From Patescibacteria group bacterium (GTDB lineage Bacteria > Patescibacteriota > Minisyncoccia > Phycocordibacterales > UBA9973): DNA of 5,362 bases. A program made the translations under genes and the position numbers. The stretch spans positions 1-5,362 of the forward strand of contig JAIEON010000111.1 of the NCBI GenBank assembly GCA_019750345.1, given 5' to 3'. Of the stretch, positions 1-5,362 are shown piece after piece. How positions within the stretch are numbered: position 1 is the stretch's first letter; every line of letters begins with the position of its first letter. The notes below the pieces were generated by a model. That model worked only from the letters and a program-made list of their open reading frames with translations, did not search any database and had not been told where the DNA came from.

Positions 1-731
1 GCAAGAGTCGTACCTGCGTAGGGCGCGAGATATGACAAGGTAGCAGAGTCAGACGCACTAGCAAGTACCACAGCCGTATATTCCATAGCTCCAGCTTTTT
101 GGAGCTCAGCTACTATACGAGAAATCTTTGATTTCTTTTGACCAATCGCAACATAAATACAAATAACATTTTGACCTTTCTGGTTGATGATCGTATCAAG
201 CGCAATCGCAGTCTTCCCAGTCTGGCGATCCCCGATAATAAGCTCACGCTGTCCCCGTCCGATAGGAATCAATGCATCAATACTTTTGATACCAGTTTGC
301 AAAGGCTCTGACACTGACTGACGACTCATCACACCTGAGGCTACACGTTCAACAGGCATCAAACGAGTATCTGTCACCGGTGCACCACCGTCGATAGGAT
401 GAAGCAGTGGATCAAGTACGCGTCCAATGAGCCCATCACTGACTCCAACAGACAAAATATTTTTTGTACGCTTTACAATATCACCTTCTTTTACAGAAGA
501 ACTTTCACCGAGCAAGATAACTCCCACAGTATCTTCTTCGAGGTTGAGTGCGAGACCGAACACATTGTTGGGGAATTCCAACATTTCAGAACTCTGACAG
601 TCAGGAATACCGACTACACGCGCAATACCGTCCGCAACAGAAACAACTGTTCCAATTTCACGAGACTCTACGCCGCCTGAAAATTCATCGATGTTCTTTT
701 TTATTTGATTGATAAATGATTCTGTATTCAT
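1..731 (-). CDS. atpA: F1Fo ATP synthase subunit alpha (3' part beyond the left edge)
   Basis: This is the non-catalytic nucleotide-binding subunit of the F1 head, which alternates with beta in the alpha3beta3 hexamer on the cytoplasmic side of the membrane. I translated 243 residues from the ATG at 731..729. They comprise the N-terminal beta-barrel (about residues 24-95, including [18 protein letters not shown] and the [10 protein letters not shown] segment) and the start of the nucleotide-binding domain. The Walker A loop GDRQTGKT is at residues 167-174, followed by AIALDTI, which is the alpha-type signature (beta has GGAGVGKT). The family is about 500 residues, so roughly half is missing at the window edge; nothing is broken. 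The N-terminal helix that binds delta ([17 protein letters not shown]) is present. The start codon overlaps the atpH stop as ATGA, implying translational coupling. There is no Shine-Dalgarno; the bases just before ATG are AACCATTC. Confidence 0.98.
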   Translation of the reverse strand, partial: MNTESFINQIKKNIDEFSGGVESREIGTVVSVADGIARVVGIPDCQSSEMLEFPNNVFGLALNLEEDTVGVILLGESSSVKEGDIVKRTKNILSVGVSDGLIGRVLDPLLHPIDGGAPVTDTRLMPVERVASGVMSRQSVSEPLQTGIKSIDALIPIGRGQRELIIGDRQTGKTAIALDTIINQKGQNVICIYVAIGQKKSKISRIVAELQKAGAMEYTAVVLASASDSATLSYLAPYAGTTL

Positions 732-1120
732 GAATGGTTGTGTATTATTGACTGTTCTAAGCGTGATAATTGTGTGGAGAGACTTGCGTCATGTTCAGTG
801 TGACGATAGCGAGCAATAAATCCTCCAATCAGTGACTCGTCGAGCGTGAGCGATACTGGTGTAGAGTCTGCTGCATCGATAAACGATTTGATTTCTAGAA
901 CTACTTCATCACTGACTGGGTGTGCGACAACAAGTGAGAGTCCTTCGTCTCGAGCTTTTTGTGAAGCAAAGAAATCAAGATAACTAATAATCTGAGGCAC
1001 GGTTGCTTCGAGGTGGTAGCGATGAATGTAGCTACTAAACCCTTTCACAACTTGCTCGTGCGGCACACCAGAGCGCAGCACTGAAAACAATCCTCGAGCT
1101 ATGGTCTGGGAAGAGATCAT
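728..1120 (-). CDS. atpH: F1Fo ATP synthase subunit delta, short form
   Basis: Delta (OSCP family) clamps the b-subunit stalk to the top of the F1 head. The protein has 130 residues, against about 175-180 in typical bacteria (E. coli 177). The C-terminal part is clearly of this family: residues 87-130 contain [19 protein letters not shown], then [15 protein letters not shown], matching the conserved 'D.SLiGG..ir....DgS...qL.rL' pattern. Residues 61-82 ([12 protein letters not shown]..) match the strand and helix before it. The N-terminal helical domain that binds alpha is cut to about 60 residues; residues 4-16 still resemble helix 1, so the loss appears to be internal helices rather than a missed start. 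The start ATG overlaps the atpF stop (ATGA, 1120..1117), and the TGA stop overlaps the atpA start (731..728). No in-frame upstream ATG is available in the 80 bases I read. Confidence 0.93.
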   Translation of the reverse strand: MISSQTIARGLFSVLRSGVPHEQVVKGFSSYIHRYHLEATVPQIISYLDFFASQKARDEGLSLVVAHPVSDEVVLEIKSFIDAADSTPVSLTLDESLIGGFIARYRHTEHDASLSTQLSRLEQSIIHNHS

Positions 1121-1614
1121 AGCGGTCGTTTGGTTATGTCTTTGATCAATGCGTCCCCTTTTCCTTCTGCGACATAGCCACGAAACAGTGACTCCATACT
1201 TGCAACCACTACTTGTGCGGACTGTGTACGAAATTCTTTTTCTGCTTTTGCTTGTTCTTGGTCGATCAGGTCTTTTGCTTTTTCTACAATACCTTGGCGC
1301 TCAGTTCGAGCTTGTTCCAAGAGTGCTTCACGTTCTTTACTTGCTTGGTCGTGTGCTTGCACCAACACAGTGTTGGCTTGGTTCGACGCCTCACGCATGA
1401 TGCGTGCTTGTTCGTGCTCGGCATCAGCAAGCTTCACAGTTGCAAGCTCTGCATCTTTGAGCCCCCCTTCAATCACCTCACTACGACGAGTAGTCAACTT
1501 GATCAATGGTTTAATAGCGAAGTGATACAGCGCAAAAAATACAATGACAAAGTTTATCGCTTGTGCAGCGATCAGTGACACGTCGATATGAAAGGTTGAA
1601 AGTAATTGCTCCAT
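1117..1614 (-). CDS. atpF: F1Fo ATP synthase subunit b
   Basis: Subunit b forms the peripheral stator stalk: one membrane helix in Fo and a long dimeric coiled coil reaching up to delta on F1. The 165-residue product has one hydrophobic segment at about residues 12-34 (SLIAAQAINFVIVFFALYHF). The conserved KPLIKL..RR..VI..GL.DAE juxtamembrane stretch follows at residues 35-56, and then a highly charged Ala/Glu/Lys/Gln-rich helix to about residue 135, as expected for the right-handed coiled coil. The C-terminal QVVVASMESLFRGYV region is the likely delta-binding end. Length is normal for the family (about 156-170). It starts 15 bases after the atpE stop with ATG and no convincing Shine-Dalgarno (CTAACTCTC before ATG). 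Its TGA stop overlaps the atpH start. There is one b gene here, not a b/b' pair. Confidence 0.97.
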   Translation of the reverse strand: MEQLLSTFHIDVSLIAAQAINFVIVFFALYHFAIKPLIKLTTRRSEVIEGGLKDAELATVKLADAEHEQARIMREASNQANTVLVQAHDQASKEREALLEQARTERQGIVEKAKDLIDQEQAKAEKEFRTQSAQVVVASMESLFRGYVAEGKGDALIKDITKRPL

Positions 1615-1629
1615 GAGAGTTAGTTGACG

Positions 1630-1885
<256 letters not shown>

Positions 1886-1938
1886 GAAAGCGGATACTGC
1901 TAGACTGAAGTATTTTCAGTACAGTAGTATCAGCTCTC
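1886..1938 (-). promoter_or_regulatory. 53-base imperfect inverted repeat (RNA hairpin) between atpB and atpE
   Basis: Starting immediately after the atpB TAA, the mRNA can fold into a bulge-free stem with two 24-base arms (1938..1915 and 1909..1886) and a 5-base loop AATAC (1914..1910). In mRNA sense I count 19 Watson-Crick pairs, two G-U pairs (1936-1888 and 1922-1902) and three single mismatches (1932/1892, 1925/1899, 1921/1903). The perfect blocks are GATACT/AGTATC and ACTGAA/TTCAGT. No T-tract follows on either strand, so it is not an intrinsic terminator. Its place before atpE suggests a role in mRNA processing, stability or differential expression within the operon. A degenerate miniature element is an alternative. 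Confidence 0.7.
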
Positions 1939-2775
1939 TTAGTGAGCAGTACTATGTTCTTCTTCGTGATCATGACTCGTTGAGGCGATAGTGAAGTAGA
2001 CAATGGTCAAAAGTGAGAATATCAATGCTTGAATCACTCCGACAAATATTTCCAAAAACAAAAATGGTATTGGTACCCCATACGCCATGATCATACTCAT
2101 CGACATCAAGAGTACCTCCCCGGCAAAAATGTTTCCAAACAAACGAAATGACAGAGACGCAATCTTGGCGAGCTCTCCAATGATTTCAAATACCCCGACA
2201 AAAAAGTGAATCGGTGCAGTGACAAGAATCATAGGATCTTTTATAACCTTTGAAGGAATCGATGCCAGGATTTTGATATTGACGTATTTGTTGAATACAT
2301 TCCACAGACCAATAGAAACAATACCAAAAATATTTGCACCGACGACTGCGATCAAAGATAGTGCGAGTGTTGTGTTAATGTCAGCGGTCCCTCCTCGAAG
2401 GAGTGGCACAAAGACATTATGTCCTTCATGATACTCGACAAATCCAATTGAACCTACCCCCGGGAAAAACCCAATCCAGTTGTTGATCAACACGAACACA
2501 AAGATAGTAATAGCAACAGGGAAAATTTTGAGAGAGATTTTGCGATCGTTGGTCACCAAGTCTGCGAGCGCTAGACCTTGTTCAACTATCATCTCCATAA
2601 TGTTTTGAAGAAAGCCGGGAATTTGTTTAAGCTTTTTTCTCAAGACAACTGAAAACACTACAATCAATAGTACTGCGATCCAACTAGTCAGTAACGAGTT
2701 GGTAACGCTAAAAGAACCGATAGAAAAAATCGGCTCAGCAAAGAGTGTAGTCTCGTGTGTAAAAGTTGCGCTCAT
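1939..2775 (-). CDS. atpB: F1Fo ATP synthase subunit a
   Basis: Subunit a provides the two proton half-channels beside the c-ring. The 278-residue protein is strongly hydrophobic with the expected five to six membrane helices (about 29-46, 84-104, 136-160, 182-203, 210-232 and 236-264). Diagnostic motifs are present: PLLRGGTADINTTLALSL (124-141); the essential Arg211 in SLSFRLFGNIFAGE (equivalent to E. coli Arg210, with Asn215 and Glu220 matching Asn214 and Glu219); and Gln249 in GVIQALIFSLLTIVYF (equivalent to Gln252). The C-terminus is a polar His/Glu/Asp tail (SHDHEEEHSTAH, 267-278), which faces one side of the membrane. It starts 3 bases after the atpZ-like stop (TAG TAC ATG), with no Shine-Dalgarno, so translation is probably coupled to the preceding gene. 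Length and motifs are intact. Confidence 0.98.
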   Translation of the reverse strand: MSATFTHETTLFAEPIFSIGSFSVTNSLLTSWIAVLLIVVFSVVLRKKLKQIPGFLQNIMEMIVEQGLALADLVTNDRKISLKIFPVAITIFVFVLINNWIGFFPGVGSIGFVEYHEGHNVFVPLLRGGTADINTTLALSLIAVVGANIFGIVSIGLWNVFNKYVNIKILASIPSKVIKDPMILVTAPIHFFVGVFEIIGELAKIASLSFRLFGNIFAGEVLLMSMSMIMAYGVPIPFLFLEIFVGVIQALIFSLLTIVYFTIASTSHDHEEEHSTAH

Positions 2776-2778
2776 GTA

Positions 2779-3015
2779 CTAAAGGGATTTGTTATATAGT
2801 TTTATTTCTCGAAGTATCCCCATGATAGAAACACCAAAACCAAGCATGGTCAGCACTATCATACCGAAAGGTCTCGTGCCCAAATAGGTATCAAGCCATT
2901 TTCCTCCCAGAACTCCTATCACTGCAGATACTGCAATATAAGAAGAGACTTTTACTAAAAATAGTACAGCCGCAGAAAGCCAGGGGTTGTTGGATTGTTT
3001 ATTCTGAGATTCCAT
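2779..3015 (-). CDS. atpZ: AtpZ/AtpI-like small membrane protein, first gene of the atp cluster
   Basis: This is a small two-helix membrane protein of the family found at the head of many atp operons, described as an ATP synthase assembly factor or Mg2+/Ca2+ transport partner. From the ATG at 3015 it has 78 residues; a GTG at 3018 would add one Met and is the only close alternative. Helix 1 is about residues 15-37 and helix 2 about 51-70. Between them lies the family pattern GGKWLDTYLGTRPFGMIV (Gly-Lys-Trp-Leu-Asp, then Gly-Thr-x-Pro). The N-terminus is polar (ESQNKQSNNPW). The match rests on position, size and this pattern; AtpI and AtpZ names are used loosely for such proteins. An AGGA at 3033..3030 is too far from either start (11 and 14 bases) to be a normal Shine-Dalgarno. 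Confidence 0.85.
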   Translation of the reverse strand: MESQNKQSNNPWLSAAVLFLVKVSSYIAVSAVIGVLGGKWLDTYLGTRPFGMIVLTMLGFGVSIMGILREIKLYNKSL

Positions 3016-3025
3016 CACAAAGAGG

Positions 3026-3047
3026 TATATCCTGCTATAGGATCATA
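3026..3047 (-). promoter_or_regulatory. Possible 5'-UTR hairpin before atpZ
   Basis: In mRNA sense TAT-G-ATCCT (3047..3039) can pair with AGGATATA (3033..3026) across the loop ATAGC, giving eight pairs with one bulged G. It would start only a few bases after the transcription start predicted from the adjacent -10 element, and it contains the only AGGA in the leader. It is small and A/T-rich, so it could be chance; a role in transcript stability or initiation control is speculative. Confidence 0.3.
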
Positions 3048-3057
3048 CAACCCGCGT

Positions 3058-3066
3058 AGTATACCA
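3058..3066 (-). promoter_or_regulatory. Candidate extended -10 promoter for the atp operon
   Basis: On the minus strand TGG directly precedes TATACT (3063..3058), a good extended -10 (TGn plus five of six bases of TATAAT). The matching -35 position is poor (around GGTTCT, 3086..3081), as is usual for extended -10 promoters. Transcription would start near 3050-3052, about 35 bases before the atpZ ATG. The location, in the only sizeable gap between the membrane protein gene and the atp genes, supports it. Read-through from upstream genes is also possible because I see no terminator in the gap. Confidence 0.5.
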
Positions 3067-3100
3067 AAAAATGACAAAAAAGAACCTAGAAAAATGACAA
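3066..3100 (-). repeat. Two direct copies of TTGTCATTTTT upstream of the atp -10 element
   Basis: The 11-mer TTGTCATTTTT occurs at 3100..3090 and again at 3077..3067 on the minus strand, 23 bases start to start, just upstream of the TGGTATACT element. The rest of this stretch is T-rich. The repeat could be a tandem operator, an upstream promoter element, or a small slippage-type duplication in low-complexity sequence. Confidence 0.45.
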
Positions 3101-3123
3101 TAGTGTTGAATAATACGAAGTCT

Positions 3124-3789
3124 CTAGAGGACGTCTTTTTCAGGAGCGAGAATCTCAATAGGTTGCACTACCACAGCTTGCTCGTCGTGGTGAAGTGATA
3201 GTGTACGATAGAGCTTTGTAACCAAAAATACTGACACAGGATAGAGCACGAGGAACCCAACTCCGAGCATAATGATACCGAGCAAGAGTAATCCAAGAGA
3301 TACTAGACCAGTCAAAAATACAGTCCAAAACACGTCTCCTCGTACCATGTGCCATGAGTATCGCATTGATTGCATAATAGTACCCTTGCGATCAACATAT
3401 GCAGTGTGAGCAAACATCAAACGAGTCATGATATAAATTCCTGGGATGATCAACGCAATAAACCCTAACAGCGTAAACAATCCTGAGACAAACCAGAGTC
3501 CGAGGAATACAAAAAATGTGCGAAGCGTTGGTAAGTGAGCTGAAAACTTTTTAACGGTCAATAACTCATTCTTACCATCTACTGTAGCAAGACCAATAGA
3601 GATCCAGACATAACTCATGATAATACTTGCAATAGCACTGATGAGATCTATATACCATGGAGCCTTGTCTCCTCCTGCAAGATTGATAACTACTGCAATA
3701 ATAGTAAGACCTACAAAAAACCACGGAGTGATCTTAAATAGATTCCAAGATTCTTTTAATGCTTTTCTGATTGAGAATTCGAATTTCAT
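3124..3789 (-). CDS. Multi-pass membrane protein of unknown function
   Basis: This 221-residue integral membrane protein has no catalytic motif that I recognise. Hydrophobic segments lie at about residues 20-38, 46-69, 92-121 (long enough for two passes), 153-175 and 176-196. The N-terminus has ALKESWNLFK, and a central cytoplasmic-type segment reads LIIPGIYIMTRLMFAHTAYVDRKG....MRYSWHMVRGDVFW (residues 113-155). That 'IPGiy...r..fa......g...s...Sw..v.Gd.fw' layout is shared by several poorly characterised membrane families (YciC/DUF975/glycerophosphodiesterase membrane-domain type); I cannot choose between them. The C-terminal 25 residues are polar. It starts 14 bases after the penicillin-binding protein stop, so the two are probably co-transcribed. 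ATG follows an A/T-rich leader sharing the 13-mer TAACCATTTAATT with the atpE leader. The downstream gap of 108 bases separates it from atpZ. Confidence 0.8.
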   Translation of the reverse strand: MKFEFSIRKALKESWNLFKITPWFFVGLTIIAVVINLAGGDKAPWYIDLISAIASIIMSYVWISIGLATVDGKNELLTVKKFSAHLPTLRTFFVFLGLWFVSGLFTLLGFIALIIPGIYIMTRLMFAHTAYVDRKGTIMQSMRYSWHMVRGDVFWTVFLTGLVSLGLLLLGIIMLGVGFLVLYPVSVFLVTKLYRTLSLHHDEQAVVVQPIEILAPEKDVL

Positions 3790-3793
3790 AAAT

Positions 3794-3806
3794 AATTAAA
3801 TGGTTA
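3794..3806 (-). repeat. 13-base leader motif TAACCATTTAATT before the membrane protein gene, also before atpE
   Basis: The same 13 bases occur at 3806..3794 (4 bases before the ATG of the membrane protein gene) and at 1859..1847 (7 bases before the atpE ATG). Here the first three bases are the TAA stop of the penicillin-binding protein gene. The shorter core AACCATT also sits one base before the atpA ATG (739..733). With no Shine-Dalgarno at these starts, an A/U-rich initiation context is conceivable, but a 13-mer repeat in A/T-rich sequence can also arise by chance. Confidence 0.35.
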
Positions 3807-5362
3807 GCGGTCAGGGGTAATAGCGTAATAGTTTCCCAAGAATTGTACCATATCAAAAAATGGGTCACCAAGTGTTTGAATAGCGTACATCGCACCTTTA
3901 GGATAAACGTTAAACAAATACAATACATATCGGGGTTTATCAACAGGGAAAAAGCCGATCAGCGAGTGCAGGTTACGGTCGGTATAGTACCCCTGCCCTC
4001 CTTCTCGGGCGATTTGTGCAGTCCCCGTCTTGGCGGCAACACTGTAGTGCTTGAGTCCTCGATGATATCCATCATCTACGACATGCATCATCATAGTACG
4101 AATAGTATTAATAGTTTCTGGCTTCAATATTTTTTCTTCAGAAGTTGGATATGAAAGTTTCTTCGTAAAACCACTTTGCTCATTGATCGCAGTCACCACA
4201 TGAGGTGTCACTAATGTTCCACCGTTGGCAATTGCAGCAAATCCACGCACGATGTTCAGTGGTGTAGTAGCGATACCTTGTCCGAATGCAGCGTTGGCAT
4301 AGTTCACATCGTTTGATGCCTTGAGTCCTGTCATCAGTCCATTAACCTCACCCGGCAAATCTACGCCGGTTTTTTCGCCGAGCTTGTACTTGTCTACCAT
4401 ATAACTTTTGAATGCTTCCTTACCCATTTTTTGTTGAGCAAATACCATCCCAGTGTTCAACGACTGGTTAAGTACATCTTGCATAGTGACAGTACCTCTT
4501 CCCTTTTTGTCGAAGTTACTAATAGTCTTGTCTTGTACTACAACAGAGCCTCCATCAAAGTAACTCGTCGCAGCAGTTACGGCACCAGTATCGATAGCCG
4601 CTGCCATCACGAGTGGTTTGACGATTGATCCCATTTCGTAGCGACCTTGAGCGAGCGCATTGATATAGACTCCGACATCCTTTTCTGCGCCATAGTTATT
4701 GAGGTCAAATGTTGGTGATGTCGCAATAGCGATGATCTCTCCAGTATACGGATCCATTACTACACCACCGACAGTATCACTTCTCCATTTTGTCTGGATA
4801 CCGCCGAGTACTGTTTCGAGCTGAGACTGTACTGTTGGTTCGATAGAAGTCACCAAGTCACCTGTGGCAGTAGTGTTTTTGAATACGGTAGACTGAACAT
4901 TGGCAAATATTTCTGCAAAGAAATTGACGTAGAAATTATTCCCCGTGCGAGAAAGCACATCATTGTATCGCTCTTCAAGACCATAGTTACCGATCAAGTC
5001 GTCGCCCTTATAAGAAACAAATCCAATAGCCTGTGCAGCAAGCGTACTCCCTGGATAAAATCGCCACTTTTGTCGATAGACCGTGACTCCTGAAATACGA
5101 AGGTTCGTAATCCCTTCTGCAGTTTCTTTGTCGAGTTTGGTTGCTATTTCTTCATACGGATCACTTTTTCTTGCAGCTTTAGTAAAAAAATCATCACGAC
5201 TCAATAGCGGTAGCACTGTACTGAGCGCTACAAACGCTGATTCTGGGTCAGTAATCTGACTCGGGTTGATCGCAACCTTAAATCCGTTTTCTATTGTTGC
5301 TGCTGCGATTGATGTACCTTCTTTATCAGTAAAATAAATATTTCCTCGATCGAATACTGATC
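3804..5362 (-). CDS. Class B penicillin-binding protein, FtsI-like transpeptidase (5' end beyond the window)
   Basis: This is a peptidoglycan DD-transpeptidase anchored in the cytoplasmic membrane with its catalytic domain outside. The frame is open to the right edge: 518 residues are visible, beginning SVFDRGNIYF, which carries the RGxI motif at the start of the class B pedestal domain. Only the cytoplasmic tail, membrane anchor and true start are missing; the GTG at 5216 is internal. The pedestal has YPGSTLAAQAIGFV and GNYGLEERYNDVLSRTG. All transpeptidase motifs are present: SIVK with the nucleophile Ser at 4628..4626 and Lys at 4619..4617, SLN at 4463..4455, and KTG at 4031..4023. FGQGIATTPLN and the C-terminal Pro-Arg-Tyr strand fit FtsI better than PBP2, but the class is surer than the subtype. 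There is no PASTA domain. The SxxK context is YEMGSIVK rather than the usual EPGSTFK. It likely shares a transcript with the next gene. Confidence 0.95.
   Translation of the reverse strand, partial: SVFDRGNIYFTDKEGTSIAAATIENGFKVAINPSQITDPESAFVALSTVLPLLSRDDFFTKAARKSDPYEEIATKLDKETAEGITNLRISGVTVYRQKWRFYPGSTLAAQAIGFVSYKGDDLIGNYGLEERYNDVLSRTGNNFYVNFFAEIFANVQSTVFKNTTATGDLVTSIEPTVQSQLETVLGGIQTKWRSDTVGGVVMDPYTGEIIAIATSPTFDLNNYGAEKDVGVYINALAQGRYEMGSIVKPLVMAAAIDTGAVTAATSYFDGGSVVVQDKTISNFDKKGRGTVTMQDVLNQSLNTGMVFAQQKMGKEAFKSYMVDKYKLGEKTGVDLPGEVNGLMTGLKASNDVNYANAAFGQGIATTPLNIVRGFAAIANGGTLVTPHVVTAINEQSGFTKKLSYPTSEEKILKPETINTIRTMMMHVVDDGYHRGLKHYSVAAKTGTAQIAREGGQGYYTDRNLHSLIGFFPVDKPRYVLYLFNVYPKGAMYAIQTLGDPFFDMVQFLGNYYAITPDR

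Noticed and set aside
399..680. Plus-strand open frame of 93 codons opposite atpA
   Set aside because: It lies wholly antisense to a strongly conserved atpA sequence, with no family resemblance or initiation signal.
1213..1578. Plus-strand open frame of 121 codons opposite atpF (and an overlapping one at 1149..1400)
   Set aside because: It is antisense to the coiled-coil region of atpF, Cys/Phe/Leu-rich with no recognisable domain. The repetitive codon pattern of the coiled coil explains the open frame.
1886..1938. Intrinsic terminator between atpB and atpE
   Set aside because: The hairpin is A/T-mixed with mismatches, and no run of T follows it on either strand. Termination inside the Fo gene set would also make little sense.
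3060..3123. Terminator after the membrane protein gene
   Set aside because: T-rich runs are present on the minus strand, but I find no G/C-rich stem before them; the nearest symmetry (TCTCTAGAGA) is a short palindrome across the stop codon.
3155..3355. Minus-strand frame of 66 codons inside the membrane protein gene, and one at 3734..3943 across the gene junction
   Set aside because: These are alternate-frame shadows; the membrane protein frame has coherent hydrophobic segments and a known motif layout, while these do not.
3843..4154. Plus-strand open frame of 103 codons opposite the penicillin-binding protein, and smaller ones at 4431..4628, 2219..2431, 3617..3799 and 2995..3198
   Set aside because: All overlap well-supported genes on the other strand or low-complexity intergenic sequence, and their translations look like shadow frames.
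5214..5216. GTG at 5216 as the start of the penicillin-binding protein
   Set aside because: The frame stays open for 48 more codons to the window edge and encodes the pedestal-domain start with the DRGNI motif, so the true start is outside the window.

Overview
The window lies entirely on the minus strand. It carries the first half of an F-type (F1Fo) ATP synthase operon, preceded by a cell-wall transpeptidase gene and an uncharacterised membrane protein gene. In transcription order (right to left) the layout is: class B penicillin-binding protein, 5' end missing (3804..5362); multi-pass membrane protein (3124..3789); a 108-base intergenic region with a candidate promoter; atpZ/atpI-like small membrane protein (2779..3015); atpB, subunit a (1939..2775); a 99-base gap with a long imperfect hairpin and an A/T-rich leader; atpE, subunit c (1630..1839); atpF, subunit b (1117..1614); atpH, delta (728..1120); and atpA, alpha, cut off by the left edge (1..731). 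The genes for gamma, beta and epsilon would be expected just past the left edge.

The organism looks like a member of the Candidate Phyla Radiation (Patescibacteria), probably Parcubacteria-like. This is inference from three things: the reduced delta subunit (130 residues), tightly packed genes with almost no recognisable Shine-Dalgarno sequences, and moderate-GC protein sequences that fit the ATP synthase families well but no familiar cultured genus. TGA is a normal stop here (atpF and atpH both end in TGA inside ATGA overlaps), which argues against the UGA=Gly lineages (Gracilibacteria/Absconditabacteria).

The Fo genes encode the membrane proton path (subunit a with its essential Arg, subunit c with its carboxylate Glu) and the stator stalk (b, delta). 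atpA begins the catalytic F1 head. The c-subunit lacks the sodium ligands, so the enzyme is predicted to be proton-coupled. Its first helix has GxAxAxA in place of the usual GxGxGxG, a feature that in other bacteria goes with larger c-rings. The upstream penicillin-binding protein has all three transpeptidase motifs and acts in peptidoglycan cross-linking; it is probably co-transcribed with the membrane protein gene.

Most of the sequence is a conserved housekeeping locus. The features least explained by the genes are the 53-base atpB-atpE inverted repeat, the promoter-like region with a duplicated 11-mer upstream of atpZ, the shortened delta subunit and the alanine-rich c-subunit helix. I see no mobile element, CRISPR array, tRNA or rRNA.
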